A stretch of DNA of 37,305 nt. Source: DASVDE01 sp036381235. Lineage in GTDB: Bacteria > Actinomycetota > Thermoleophilia > Solirubrobacterales > 70-9. The DNA lies in contig DASVDE010000021.1 in assembly GCA_036381235.1 (NCBI GenBank), positions 1 to 37,305 of the forward strand, given 5' to 3'. Made by a program: the position numbers and the translations under genes. The notes under the pieces were generated by a model. The model did not search any database. It was not told the origin of the DNA and saw only the letters and a program-made list of their open reading frames with translations. How positions within the stretch are numbered: the first letter of the stretch is position 1; each line of letters opens with the position of its first letter. Positions 7,592-16,445 of the stretch are shown in pieces.

Positions 7592-8557
7592 ATGATCGAC
7601 GCAATGGAAGGCGCCGGTCCACTCCCGTCGGACATTCAGCCCGTCGCCAATGAGACGCGCGACCGCATCATCACCGGCCTGGTTACGATCCTTCCCTTCA
7701 TCGCCCTCGGCATCGCCGGCTGGCAGGTGTGGGACAGCGCGCTGCACTGGCGGGACATAGTCATCTTCTTCGTCATGTACATCCCCCTTGGGCTGGGAAT
7801 AACGGTTGGCTTCCACCGTCATCTCACCCATCGCAGCTTCAAGACACACCCATGGCTGCGCGGTCTGCTGGGGATTCTCGGCTCCGCCGCGATCGAGGGT
7901 CCGGTGATCTCCTGGGTCGCCGACCACCGCAAGCACCACGCCTTCTCCGACGAGGAGGGCGACCCGCACAGCCCTCACGTCGACCATGGCACCGGCCTGC
8001 GCGGCACCCTCCGCGGCCTCTTCCACGCCCATATGGGGTGGCTCTTCATCCACACACAGCGGGGCAGCAAGGAGCGCTTCGCGCCCGACCTGCTGAAAGA
8101 CCCGGTGATCTCCTGGGTCGACCGCACCTTCATCTACTGGGCGATCCTCGGGCTGTTCATCCCATTCGCCCTGGGCTGGGTGATCGGCGGCACCCTCATC
8201 GCCGCCCTCACCGGCCTGCTCTGGGGCGGGCTGGTCAGGGCCTTCGTCCTTCACCACTTCACCTACAGCATCAACTCGCTTTGCCACGTCTTCGGCAATC
8301 GCGACTACGAGACCACCGACGAGTCGCGCAACCTGGCGCTGATCGCCCTGCCCACCCTTGGCGAGGCGTGGCACAACAACCACCATGCCTTCCCCACCTC
8401 GGCCGTGCACGGCCTCGGCCGCTGGCAGTTCGACCCCTCCGCCGTGGTGATCAACTCGCTGGAGAGGCTCGGACTCGTCTGGGACGTGGTCCGCGTCTCA
8501 CCCGAGCGCCTGGCCTCCAAGGCACCTGAACGGCGCATCTCGGCGGCCTCGGGCTGA
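7592..8557 (+). CDS. Membrane fatty-acid (acyl-CoA/acyl-lipid) desaturase
   Basis: Di-iron membrane desaturase that introduces a double bond into acyl chains, probably at delta-9. The three histidine boxes are present: HRHLTH near residue 73, HRKHH near residue 109, and HNNHH near residue 250. About four hydrophobic spans surround them. I set the start at ATG 7592 because a GGAGG ends seven bases upstream; the in-frame GTG at 7586 is too close to it. The protein is then 321 residues, normal for the stearoyl-CoA desaturase-like bacterial group. It is divergent from the cyclopropane synthase gene, which supports a joint role in membrane lipid remodelling. Confidence 0.93.
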   Translation: MIDAMEGAGPLPSDIQPVANETRDRIITGLVTILPFIALGIAGWQVWDSALHWRDIVIFFVMYIPLGLGITVGFHRHLTHRSFKTHPWLRGLLGILGSAAIEGPVISWVADHRKHHAFSDEEGDPHSPHVDHGTGLRGTLRGLFHAHMGWLFIHTQRGSKERFAPDLLKDPVISWVDRTFIYWAILGLFIPFALGWVIGGTLIAALTGLLWGGLVRAFVLHHFTYSINSLCHVFGNRDYETTDESRNLALIALPTLGEAWHNNHHAFPTSAVHGLGRWQFDPSAVVINSLERLGLVWDVVRVSPERLASKAPERRISAASG

Positions 8558-8582
8558 GCCCCCTCATCTCTGAGCTGCTTGG

Positions 8583-11006
8583 TCAGGGCGCAGCCGAGGA
8601 CTCATACCAGTCGATCCAGCCCTGACACGCTTCGCGCAGCGGCACGATGCGGTGCGGGCGGACCGGGACGGCGATCAGCCGGCCGACGCTTGCGGCTTCG
8701 TCATAGCCGGTGAGGCGCTGCAGGGTGCTGGCGCTCTGGGCGGAGATCGTGAACCTCACCGGCCCGCCGCGGCCGGCAAAGCGGCCCGCCGGCCAGAACT
8801 GGCCGTCGTTGGCGAGGGTGATCGTGTTCGGTCGTTGCCCGTCGAGGGCAGCCGGCAAGGCTTCGCTGAAGCCCGGCGCGGAGAGCGTGAGGCCGAAGGG
8901 CGAGAAGTACTGGAGGGAGAGGTTCCAGCGACCGGCGGGAAGGCGCAGGGTCTGTGCGGTTCGCTCGCCGGCGCCCAGCGTGTTGCCCTCGTCCCAGGCG
9001 GACTTCGGGCCGATGACCGGGGCGGGGAAGAGCGAGGCTCGGCCGGGGTTGGAGAGCAGGATGCGAAGCTCGGGCGAGGCGCAGTTGGCGAAGGCGGCGG
9101 CCTCGGTTCCCTCGAGCAGCACGTGGCGGTCGGGCGGCGTGGGCCCGGTGCGCTTCCACAGCACGAAAGAGGGCGTTGCCGCGACCCGGCGGAAGTTGCG
9201 AGGTGCCTGGCTGTTCCAGGCGGCCCGTCCGGAGATCACGTAGGGGAAGCCGTCGAGCGTCGCCTGAGAGAAGGAGTCGAAGTCGATCGGGCTGTAGGCG
9301 TTGCCGACGTCGAACGGCTTCTCCGGATTCTGGGAGACAGCCGAATCGGGGAACTCGACCAATGGCACGTGGGTGTCGGCGCCGAGCAGCTCGTAGGCGG
9401 CGTAGCGGTCCTGTCCCGCATAGAGGACGGGCTGGCCGTGCACGATCGGCAGGAAGGCGCGCAGCTCTCCGCCGTGGCCGGCGGGGCCGACCGGAGCGTC
9501 CCGCAGGGCGAGGAAGCTCGAGTAGGCGGCTCCGCCGACGAATGCCACCGCCAGCACCGTCCAGCCGACTCGCTGGAGGAGAGCCCGTGAAGGGCTCTCC
9601 GGAGCAACAGCGGGGAGGCTCCGTCGAGCCCTTCCCGGCCTTTCCAACCGCGGGAACTCCGCCAAAAGCGGGCGGATCGCGACGAGCATCGCCAGCGGCG
9701 CGGCGATCATCAGCGCCTTGGCCTGCGCGTAGTCGCCGCTGGAAGGCAGGGAGGCGAGGTAAAGCAGGGCGCATGCTCCCAGCGCGATCGGCACCGCGAG
9801 CTCGCGGCGGCTGACCCACCAGGCGATCCCGGCCAACAGCGCGAGGACCCCCACGGCGCCGGCAAGTCCGGTCAGGTGCGCGCCGCCGATCGCATCGAGG
9901 CGGTAGTTCGGCGTCGGCCAGATTCCCAGCGCCTCCACCGGCGAGACCGGTCCGTAGGTCTTCGCCCCCGCCACCTTGTTGAAGCTGTGGATGAAGCCGA
10001 AGGGGCCGACCAGCGTCAACGCCGCCGCGAGCCCGGCGAGGACGGCGATCGCGATCAAGGTTCTAGGCGCCAGCAGCAGACGGAGCAGCGTTCGTGGCCG
10101 CAGCGCTGCGCGCACCGCGGGGATGGTCAGGCTCCAGAGCGCGACGATCGCGATCGGCCAGGCCAGGCCGGCGAAGCTGTAGGAGAAGACGATGCCCCCG
10201 GCGATCGCCAGTGGGACCAGCGCCAGTCGCAGCCAGCCGATCGCGTCGCTCGGCAGCGCTTCGGACTTTGACCCCCCTCCCGTGGGGAGAAAGCTGGCAG
10301 CGTCGAGCTCGCGCAGGCCAAGCGCGACCGTGAGGATGAAGAGGGCTTCGGCGGTTTCCTTGAAGGCGGCCTGGGCGAAGTAGGAGGCGGCGAGGTAGGG
10401 GACGGCGACCATGGCCGCGCCGAGGAGGCGCCGTCCCGGGCCGAGCCCGCGCAGGGCGGACAGCGCGGTGAGGGCGGTGAGGACGCCAATCGCGAAGACC
10501 TCGCCGAGGAAGGCCTGCCCAAGGCCGACCCCGGGCACTGCGGCGGTGGCGTCGGCGAGGCCGTGTGGCCCGAGCGGGTAGCCGGGCTCGGGCGCCGGGC
10601 CGAAGCCGCTGCGCAGCCACTCGGCCCAGGCCAGGTGGAGGCCGAAGTCGTTGTTGAAGCCAACCCCGAGCAGGCCCCAGTGCCCGCTCACCGCGAAGGG
10701 AATGGAGAGGATCGCGACGATGACGATCGCCACCGGCAGCCCCTGTCGCAATGCGTCGCCGCCCCGGTAGGGCAGGCGGCTCGCAACCACTCCCGCCGCT
10801 ATCAGCAGGCCCAGGAGGCCGAGCGCTGCCGTCGTGGCGTGTCCTGGGGCCCGGGCGAGGACTCCGGTTACGGTGAGGATCGCCGCGAACCCGGCCGCCG
10901 GCTCCAGCCAGGTCCAGTCCCGGCGCCCGGCAAAGGAGAGCAGGGCGCGGCCCACCAACAGCGAAGCGGCACAGATCAGCGCCGCCGAGGCGTAGGTCCC
11001 GATCAT
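8583..11006 (-). CDS. Large polytopic membrane protein with C-terminal extracytoplasmic domain (possible GT-C-type glycosyltransferase)
   Basis: 807 residues, function not recognised with certainty. About 13 hydrophobic spans fill residues 1-530, followed by a soluble region of about 280 residues rich in Gly, Pro and beta-type sequence. The early loop GFNNDFGLHLAWAEWL has the acidic, charged look of the first extracytoplasmic loop of GT-C glycosyltransferases, and the layout (membrane half plus outer beta-rich half) resembles cell-envelope sugar transferases. That assignment is an inference. The start is placed at ATG 11006, one base after the stop of the MBL gene; the longer open frame begins inside the MBL gene. 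Two short in-frame inverted repeats lie in the gene (9578-9600 and 10277-10289). Confidence 0.8.
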   Translation of the reverse strand: MIGTYASAALICAASLLVGRALLSFAGRRDWTWLEPAAGFAAILTVTGVLARAPGHATTAALGLLGLLIAAGVVASRLPYRGGDALRQGLPVAIVIVAILSIPFAVSGHWGLLGVGFNNDFGLHLAWAEWLRSGFGPAPEPGYPLGPHGLADATAAVPGVGLGQAFLGEVFAIGVLTALTALSALRGLGPGRRLLGAAMVAVPYLAASYFAQAAFKETAEALFILTVALGLRELDAASFLPTGGGSKSEALPSDAIGWLRLALVPLAIAGGIVFSYSFAGLAWPIAIVALWSLTIPAVRAALRPRTLLRLLLAPRTLIAIAVLAGLAAALTLVGPFGFIHSFNKVAGAKTYGPVSPVEALGIWPTPNYRLDAIGGAHLTGLAGAVGVLALLAGIAWWVSRRELAVPIALGACALLYLASLPSSGDYAQAKALMIAAPLAMLVAIRPLLAEFPRLERPGRARRSLPAVAPESPSRALLQRVGWTVLAVAFVGGAAYSSFLALRDAPVGPAGHGGELRAFLPIVHGQPVLYAGQDRYAAYELLGADTHVPLVEFPDSAVSQNPEKPFDVGNAYSPIDFDSFSQATLDGFPYVISGRAAWNSQAPRNFRRVAATPSFVLWKRTGPTPPDRHVLLEGTEAAAFANCASPELRILLSNPGRASLFPAPVIGPKSAWDEGNTLGAGERTAQTLRLPAGRWNLSLQYFSPFGLTLSAPGFSEALPAALDGQRPNTITLANDGQFWPAGRFAGRGGPVRFTISAQSASTLQRLTGYDEAASVGRLIAVPVRPHRIVPLREACQGWIDWYESSAAP

Positions 11007-11007
11007 C

Positions 11008-11721
11008 TCAGAGCTTCTCGGCGCCCCGCTCCAGCGTCTCGCGCAGGTTCTCGCCCCGCAATGGCTCGGCATGGCCGGCGCAAACGACCCGCGGCTCGAG
11101 CGCCGCGAGCTTGCGGACCGACTCCTTCGCCTTCGCGTGGTCCCAGGCCCAGGCCGGGTGGGGGACGCTCGCCTCGCCCTCGGGCAGCGGTTTCAGCCGC
11201 GCCGAGTCGACGAAGTAGACGACGTCGCTCACCAGTGCCAGCCGGTCGCTCTCCCGCCAGAGGCCGATCAGCCCCGGCGCGTGGCCGGGAAAGTGGATCA
11301 CGCGGAAACCCGCCACCTCGTCGCCTTCGGAGACGGTGCCGGCGATCTTCACCGGGCCGCCGTCCCAGTGCCGCAGCAGGAACGGGTAGATCCAGCGGAC
11401 CGGTGCCACCGGCAGTTGTGAGAGATCCATGTAGGGAGCGATCGCGGCGTCGCCTTCGGCGTCGGCGACCTCGTCCGGGTGGCAGAAGACCGGCGCATCC
11501 ATATATGGGGCGCTGCCTCGGTGGTCGGCGTGGGCGTGGCCGAGCACCACCCGCTTCAACCCGCCGAGCCGCTCAGCCGCCGCCTTGGCGGCCTTGCGCA
11601 TCCCCTTCGTCCCGGCGTCGAACTGCACGACGCCATCGCCATCCTCGAGGAAGTAGATGTTCATCGCGCCTCGGAAGTCCCCGCGCAGCAGCCAAACCCC
11701 CTCGGCGATCTTCTCCTCCAC
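11008..11721 (-). CDS. MBL-fold metallo-hydrolase
   Basis: 237-residue metallo-beta-lactamase-fold hydrolase. The metal-binding motif HAHADH is near residue 61. Further ligands are the His of FPGHAPG near residue 148, the Asp of LVSDVVYF near residue 163, and the His of CAGHAEP near residue 215, so the dinuclear site looks intact. No signal peptide is seen, so a cytosolic location is likely. Family members include glyoxalase II-like thioesterases and lactonases; the substrate cannot be told from sequence. The GTG start has only a weak ribosome site. The next gene starts one base after the stop, so the two form an operon. Confidence 0.9.
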   Translation of the reverse strand: MEEKIAEGVWLLRGDFRGAMNIYFLEDGDGVVQFDAGTKGMRKAAKAAAERLGGLKRVVLGHAHADHRGSAPYMDAPVFCHPDEVADAEGDAAIAPYMDLSQLPVAPVRWIYPFLLRHWDGGPVKIAGTVSEGDEVAGFRVIHFPGHAPGLIGLWRESDRLALVSDVVYFVDSARLKPLPEGEASVPHPAWAWDHAKAKESVRKLAALEPRVVCAGHAEPLRGENLRETLERGAEKL

Positions 11722-11770
11722 GCGGCTCAGTCTAGGGTTTCCGTCGGTGCCGGGACTGTGGAAAATCGGG

Positions 11771-11896
11771 ATGGCCGTGCTGGTCGCTTGCCTTCTTGCA
11801 TCGATCGCGATCGCGGTCGTCAGGCTGACGACGACGCCGACCGAGATTCTCGGCGGCGGCTTTCGGGGCCTCCCCGCCCACCAGGCGCCGCGTTAG
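11771..11896 (+). CDS. Possible small membrane protein
   Basis: A 41-codon frame starting MAVLVACLLASIAIAVVRL, i.e. one transmembrane-like helix followed by a short polar tail ending at TAG 11896. An in-frame GTG at 11747 would add eight residues. No convincing Shine-Dalgarno precedes either start. It sits between the divergent MBL gene and the universal stress protein gene, and it might simply be their intergenic spacer. Kept as a weak candidate because of the coherent hydrophobic stretch. Confidence 0.25.
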   Translation: MAVLVACLLASIAIAVVRLTTTPTEILGGGFRGLPAHQAPR

Positions 11897-11935
11897 TATC
11901 CGCTGCGTTCAACGATCGAGCAGAGGAGGCGGGGC

Positions 11936-12379
11936 GTGTTCACTCGCATCGTGGTTGGGACCGACGGCTCTGAGACCGCGGCCGAGGCAGTGCGACAGGC
12001 TGTCGACCTCGCCAAGCTATCCGGCGCTTCGCTCAGCATCGTCAGTGCCTATGAGCCCGTGTCGCAGCGTCGCGTCACGGGGGAGCAGCAGGACGTGCCG
12101 GCCGATGTCCAGCACGCGATCGGGCCTCGTGAGGACGTCAACCTCGTCCTCGAAGGCGCCGCCGCCGTGGCCAAGCAGGAGGGCGTTGAGGTTCAGACCC
12201 ATCCGGTCGAAGCCGACCCCGCCGATGCGATCCTCAACGTGGCCGAGGAGTCAAAGGCGGATCTGATCGTGGTCGGCAACAAGGGAATGACCGGCGCCCG
12301 GCGCTTCCTGCTGGGCAGTGTTCCCAACAACGTCTCCCATCACGCTCCTTGCAGCGTGATCATTGTCCGCACCACCTGA
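11936..12379 (+). CDS. Universal stress protein (UspA family)
   Basis: 147-residue single USP domain. The N-terminal strand FTRIVVGTDGSETAAEAV and the C-terminal nucleotide motif GNKGMTGARRFLLGSVPNNV (G-2x-G-9x-G-S/N) mark the ATP-binding subclass. The GTG start is supported by GAGGAGG just upstream. Such proteins dimerise and help survival under starvation, hypoxia or oxidative stress in actinobacteria; nothing here shows the exact signal. It converges on the subtilisin gene with only five bases between the stops. Confidence 0.93.
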   Translation: MFTRIVVGTDGSETAAEAVRQAVDLAKLSGASLSIVSAYEPVSQRRVTGEQQDVPADVQHAIGPREDVNLVLEGAAAVAKQEGVEVQTHPVEADPADAILNVAEESKADLIVVGNKGMTGARRFLLGSVPNNVSHHAPCSVIIVRTT

Positions 12380-12384
12380 CGGCG

Positions 12385-13725
12385 TCAGTAGGCGCCCGGA
12401 TCGGTCGCCCGACCCGCGTCGATCAGCCCCGCCCCCTGCTGGGTTGTCGGCAGCCCCAGGTCGCGAGCTGTCGCTCGCAGCCGCCTGGTGACGGCGCCGA
12501 CGCGTCCTCGGTTCTTCTTCGGGTCGATCGTGCCGGAGGCGAGCACCAGAGCGGCGACGCCGGAGACGTGCGCCGCCGCCATCGAGGTTCCGACATAGCC
12601 GCCCGGCTCGTCGAATTGCCGCGGATTGGAGCCTTCGAAGGTGACCTGGAGGATCGACCCGGCCAGCACTGACAGGCAGCCGGACGCCGGAGTGCCGCCG
12701 CCCGGCGCAACGAGGTCGACACCATCGCCCTCCAGCGAGTAGTTGCCGAGGCACCCACCCTGAGTCGTGCCGCCGACGCCGATCACGTGCGGCGAGGTGG
12801 CAGGGGGGGAGACGCAGGTCTCTGAACCCAGGTTCCCAACCGAGGCGACCGCCACAACCCCGTTCTCATAGGCGAAGCGGAGCGCCTCGTCGATTCCAGG
12901 GACGCTCTTGCCGCACTCGAAGTTGAAGCTCATGTTGATCACGTCGGCACGGTGTTTCACCGCGAAGCGGATTCCTCTGGCGATGTCATCGGCGTCGCCG
13001 CTTCCCTGGCGGTCGAGGACGCGAACCGGCATCAGCTTGGCCCGGTAGGCGAGCCCCGTCAGCCCGATTCCGTTGTTCGTCTTCTCGGCGATCGTTCCGG
13101 CGACATGGGTCCCATGTCCGTTGCGATCCAGGGGCAGCGCGCTGTTGGTCACGAAGTCATATCCCTTTGTGAACTGGCCGGATGAGAAGTCGGGACTTCG
13201 GCGGAATCGCTTTTCTTTGTTGCGGTAGGCGATGCCGGTGTCGAGCACCGCGACGGTTATCCCCTTGGCTCCGCGGCGTTGGACTGCGATCAGGTTCTTC
13301 CAGGCGCCGACCGCGTCGATCCCGCCCGCGGAAATGGGCAGCTCGGGTATGGCGACCCCCTCCCAGGGCAGGAAGTTCCATTGTTTCGTGACCCAGGCGC
13401 CGGGGAGGAGGGGGTCGAAGAGGGCGCCGGGGTCGTTGGGGATGCCATCGGCGGGGAGGAGCTGCGTCGAGGCGGTGGCGAGGTAGTTGGGCGCGGCGTA
13501 GGCAACCCCGGGGCTGCGGTTCAACGCGGCCGCCGCGAGCCGCACGCCGACTCGGGGAGGGAGGCCAATCGCACGCCCGAAGCGCTGTCCCTCGAACTTG
13601 ACGATCAGCTGGCGTGGAACGAACCCCCGCGCGGGGGCGACTCCGGTGGCGGCGTGTGCCGCCCCGCCCCCGTACAAGCCCGCGAGCAGGGCAAGCGCGA
13701 TGAGAGTCGGAAGGCGTCGGATCAT
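12385..13725 (-). CDS. Secreted S8 (subtilisin-like) serine peptidase
   Basis: 446 residues from ATG 13725, where a signal peptide begins (MIRRLPTLIALALLAGLYGG, cleaved near AHA-AT). Upstream in-frame codons reach only a TTG at 13767 and would bury the signal. A short propeptide-like segment ends in SPGVAYAAPNY. The catalytic triad is complete: Asp in VAVLDTGIAY near residue 161, His in GHGTHVAGT near 207, and Ser in GTSMAAAHVSG near 380. The protein should be exported and either released or held at the wall; no membrane anchor follows the catalytic domain. It lies tail to tail with the universal stress gene and head to head with tadA. Confidence 0.93.
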   Translation of the reverse strand: MIRRLPTLIALALLAGLYGGGAAHAATGVAPARGFVPRQLIVKFEGQRFGRAIGLPPRVGVRLAAAALNRSPGVAYAAPNYLATASTQLLPADGIPNDPGALFDPLLPGAWVTKQWNFLPWEGVAIPELPISAGGIDAVGAWKNLIAVQRRGAKGITVAVLDTGIAYRNKEKRFRRSPDFSSGQFTKGYDFVTNSALPLDRNGHGTHVAGTIAEKTNNGIGLTGLAYRAKLMPVRVLDRQGSGDADDIARGIRFAVKHRADVINMSFNFECGKSVPGIDEALRFAYENGVVAVASVGNLGSETCVSPPATSPHVIGVGGTTQGGCLGNYSLEGDGVDLVAPGGGTPASGCLSVLAGSILQVTFEGSNPRQFDEPGGYVGTSMAAAHVSGVAALVLASGTIDPKKNRGRVGAVTRRLRATARDLGLPTTQQGAGLIDAGRATDPGAY

Positions 13726-13816
13726 CTGGTCACGCTTGTAAACCCCTGCAATCGAACGAGCTATCAACTAACACGAGCCCGCCGGTGAAGTTGTTGGCCT
13801 ACATACTCTCCGATGG

Positions 13817-14287
13817 ATGCAAGGCGGCGCATCGACATCCGAGCACGAGCGGCTGATGGGCCTCGCGATCGAGCAGGCGCGAGGCGCCGAAGGCCACGGC
13901 GACGTTCCGATCGGCGCGGTGATCGCCCGCGCCGGCGAGCCGATCGCGGCCGCGGGCAATGAGCGCGAGTTGCGGGGCGACCCCACCGCCCACGCCGAGA
14001 TCCTGGCGATCCGCGCTGCGGCAGAGGCGCTGGGCGGCTGGCGCCTGCCCGACACGACCCTCTACGTGACGCTGGAGCCCTGCGCGATGTGCGCGGGGGC
14101 GATAGTCCTCGCCCGCGTTCCCGAGGTCGTCTTCGGCGCCGGCGACCCAAAGGCCGGTGCGGCCGGCAGCGTCCTCGACGTCCTCGGGGAACCGGCGCTG
14201 AACCACCGGCCGGCCGTGGTCGGCGGTGTTCGGGAGAGCGAGTGCGCCGCCCTTCTCGCCGAGTTCTTCGCCGCCCGTCGTGGCTGA
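13817..14287 (+). CDS. tadA: tRNA-specific adenosine deaminase
   Basis: Converts A34 to inosine at the wobble position of tRNA-Arg(ACG). The 156-residue protein has the zinc-deaminase motifs HAEILAIRAAAE near residue 56 (zinc His and catalytic Glu) and PCAMCAGAI near residue 90 (two zinc Cys). The RVPEVVFGAGDPKAGAAGS segment is typical for TadA rather than for cytosine or guanine deaminases. It is followed within 30 bases by a tRNA-Ser gene on the same strand, a common arrangement in actinobacteria. Confidence 0.94.
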   Translation: MQGGASTSEHERLMGLAIEQARGAEGHGDVPIGAVIARAGEPIAAAGNERELRGDPTAHAEILAIRAAAEALGGWRLPDTTLYVTLEPCAMCAGAIVLARVPEVVFGAGDPKAGAAGSVLDVLGEPALNHRPAVVGGVRESECAALLAEFFAARRG

Positions 14288-14313
14288 GAGCCAATACCCT
14301 TTACAGGCACCCC

Positions 14314-14403
14314 GGAGAGGTGTCCGAGTGGCTTAAGGAGCGCGACTGGAAATCGCGTGGGCGGGGTTAACCTGCCTCGTGGGTTCGAATCCCACCCTCT
14401 CCG
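14314..14403 (+). tRNA. tRNA-Ser (anticodon GGA)
   Basis: A 90-nt class II tRNA. The acceptor stem GGAGAGG pairs with CCTCTCC, followed by discriminator G. The anticodon stem CGCGA/TCGCG encloses the loop CTGGAAA, giving anticodon GGA, which reads UCC and UCU. A long variable arm and the T loop GGTTCGAATCC are present. CCA is not encoded. It lies between tadA and the convergent glycosyltransferase gene. Confidence 0.95.
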
Positions 14404-14414
14404 CTGAGACAGGT

Positions 14415-16376
14415 TTATGCCGACTGCGCGAGAGGCGCCGATCGCTCGAGCGGGATGACGATCGCCTCGCGCTCGGGCAGCTGGGGCAGAGCTTCGCCCG
14501 GGCGGTGACCGCGCAGACGCTCATGGCTGCAGACGACGTAGCACCACTCCATCAGCTGCATCCGCGAGGCGGGGTCCAGATCGAGGATCGAGGCGCCGAC
14601 CAGGTAGCGGCCGTCGTCCTCGCGGCAGGAGCGCACCTCCACCTGTGCCGCGATCTCATGCTTCGCCCCGGTGGCGTCTTCGAGCTCCAGCAGAACCGCC
14701 GGCCGCGCACCCACCTCGAGCGGCGCGTCCATCACCAAGCCGACTCCGGAGGCGCTGGCATCGATCAATCGCCCGCCGACGTGGCCGTCGGGGGAGAAGC
14801 AATTCGCGGGGGCATCGCCGACGAACCGGTACACGAGCCGCCGCTGCTTGCGCCGTCCCACGCTCGTCAGTGTCCGCGTCATCCGGCGCAGCTCGATCAA
14901 CCCCAGCAGGGGGACGATCACCGCGGCCACGCCGGGCAGGTCCGGCAGGGGCCCGATCCCGGCCAGGTCCAGCAGCCGCATCGCCGTGCCACCGACCAGC
15001 ACCACGGTCAGTAAGAGCAGCAGGCGCAGCTTCGCCAGCGCGTGTGGCCCGCCCGCGTCGGCGCCCTGCTTCGGCGTCACCTTGAACGCCGTGTGCCCCG
15101 GCCGCACCACGCAGCGCAGCGCCCGCGTGTAGATCTCCATCGTCAGCAGCTCGTAGTGGGTGCTCTCTCCGATCCGCATGAAGCCGCGCGCCAGCGCCGA
15201 GCCGGCGGTCAGGTTCAGCGCCACCGAGGGCAGCCACAGCGATGCCAGGGCGACGATGCTGAGCTTCATCGGCAGGGCGCCGGTCCAGAGCACCAGGCCG
15301 AGGGTCGCCAGCAGCAGCGCGCGCATCGGCGGCGCCAGGTAGGCGGCCAGGCTGGCGAAGTAGGAGAGGCGCTGGAGTGGGCGCAGCTCACCCGCGCGCA
15401 GCGGCGACTCCGGCAAGGTGAAGACGGCGAGGTTGCCACGCGCCCAGCGGTCGCGCTGCAGCAGGTAGCCGTCGAGGTCGTGCGGCGCCAGCCCCTGCAC
15501 CAGTACCTCGTCGTGGTAGCGGCTCTCCCAGCCGTGGCGCTGCATCCTGATCGTCGTGTGGAAGTCCTCGGCGATCGTCTCGGTCGCGACGCCGCCGATC
15601 TCCAGCAGCGCCTCGCGACGGATCAGCGCCGCCGAGCCGCACCAGAAGACGCCGCCGTGGCGGTTTTTACCCGGGCAGATGACGCGGTAGAACAGCGACT
15701 GTTCGTGCCGCCCCACCGCGTAGTGCTGAGCCGAGTCGTGGTTGAAGAAGTCGTGCGGGCTCTGCACCAGGCCCATCCGTTCCTCGTCGAAGTAGCCGAC
15801 CATCGCGTCGAGCGCGTCGGGCATCGGCACGTGATCGGCGTCGAGCATGAGGACGAGGTCGCCGTCGGTGCGGGGCAGCGCAGCGTTGATGTTGCCCGCC
15901 TTTGCATGGGAGTTGTCGGGGCGGGTGAGGTAGCGGGCGCCGGCGGTCTCCGCCAGCTCCGCCATCTCCGGGCGGTGACCGTCGTCGAGCAGCCAGGTCG
16001 TGTGCGGGTAGGTGAGGGCGCGGCAGCCGGCCAGGGTCGCGGCGACCACCTCCATCGGCTCGCCGTAGGTGCAGACGTAGACGTCGACCTTGTGCCCCGG
16101 GGTGGCCGGTGGCCGCACCGCCGGGGGCCGCGACCAGGAGAACCAGGTCAGCGTGCCCAACGCCCAGAGCCCGTAGATCTCGGTGAGCAGCAACATGCCG
16201 AAGGCGATGGGGTCGGCCCCCTGTCCGCTCCAGCCCACGCGCCAGATCAGGTAACCGACTCCCCAGATCAATGCTGCGATCGCCAGCGAGCGGAGCAACA
16301 GGGGGTGCCGCTCGAAGAATCGCCCCATCCGGGTCTGCGCGCCGTCGTGCATGCGCCACCATCGGCGCGCACTCAT
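14415..16376 (-). CDS. Cellulose-synthase-like glycosyltransferase (GT2) with C-terminal PilZ domain
   Basis: 653-residue inner-membrane processive glycosyltransferase of the BcsA type. After two N-terminal membrane spans the GT2 domain runs from about residue 95 to 330, with the D,D,D,QxxRW set visible as LLDDGH, LMLDADH, ETIAEDFH and LQRDRWARGN. Four to six membrane spans follow. The C-terminal PilZ domain has the c-di-GMP signature RRKQRRLVYR (RxxxR) and LIDASASGVGL (DxSxxG). This predicts export of a beta-linked polysaccharide activated by c-di-GMP. The sugar is unknown. No bcsB or cellulase partner is adjacent. Two internal Met codons (residues 9 and 17) are alternative starts. The HD-GYP protein at 35824 could lower the same signal. 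Confidence 0.92.
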   Translation of the reverse strand: MSARRWWRMHDGAQTRMGRFFERHPLLLRSLAIAALIWGVGYLIWRVGWSGQGADPIAFGMLLLTEIYGLWALGTLTWFSWSRPPAVRPPATPGHKVDVYVCTYGEPMEVVAATLAGCRALTYPHTTWLLDDGHRPEMAELAETAGARYLTRPDNSHAKAGNINAALPRTDGDLVLMLDADHVPMPDALDAMVGYFDEERMGLVQSPHDFFNHDSAQHYAVGRHEQSLFYRVICPGKNRHGGVFWCGSAALIRREALLEIGGVATETIAEDFHTTIRMQRHGWESRYHDEVLVQGLAPHDLDGYLLQRDRWARGNLAVFTLPESPLRAGELRPLQRLSYFASLAAYLAPPMRALLLATLGLVLWTGALPMKLSIVALASLWLPSVALNLTAGSALARGFMRIGESTHYELLTMEIYTRALRCVVRPGHTAFKVTPKQGADAGGPHALAKLRLLLLLTVVLVGGTAMRLLDLAGIGPLPDLPGVAAVIVPLLGLIELRRMTRTLTSVGRRKQRRLVYRFVGDAPANCFSPDGHVGGRLIDASASGVGLVMDAPLEVGARPAVLLELEDATGAKHEIAAQVEVRSCREDDGRYLVGASILDLDPASRMQLMEWCYVVCSHERLRGHRPGEALPQLPEREAIVIPLERSAPLAQSA

Positions 16377-16445
16377 TCGCGCTTGAGTCGCGGCAGCCGC
16401 TTGCCACCCCCCGGCGCGACAGCCCCACCTAGAATCGGGCTCAGT

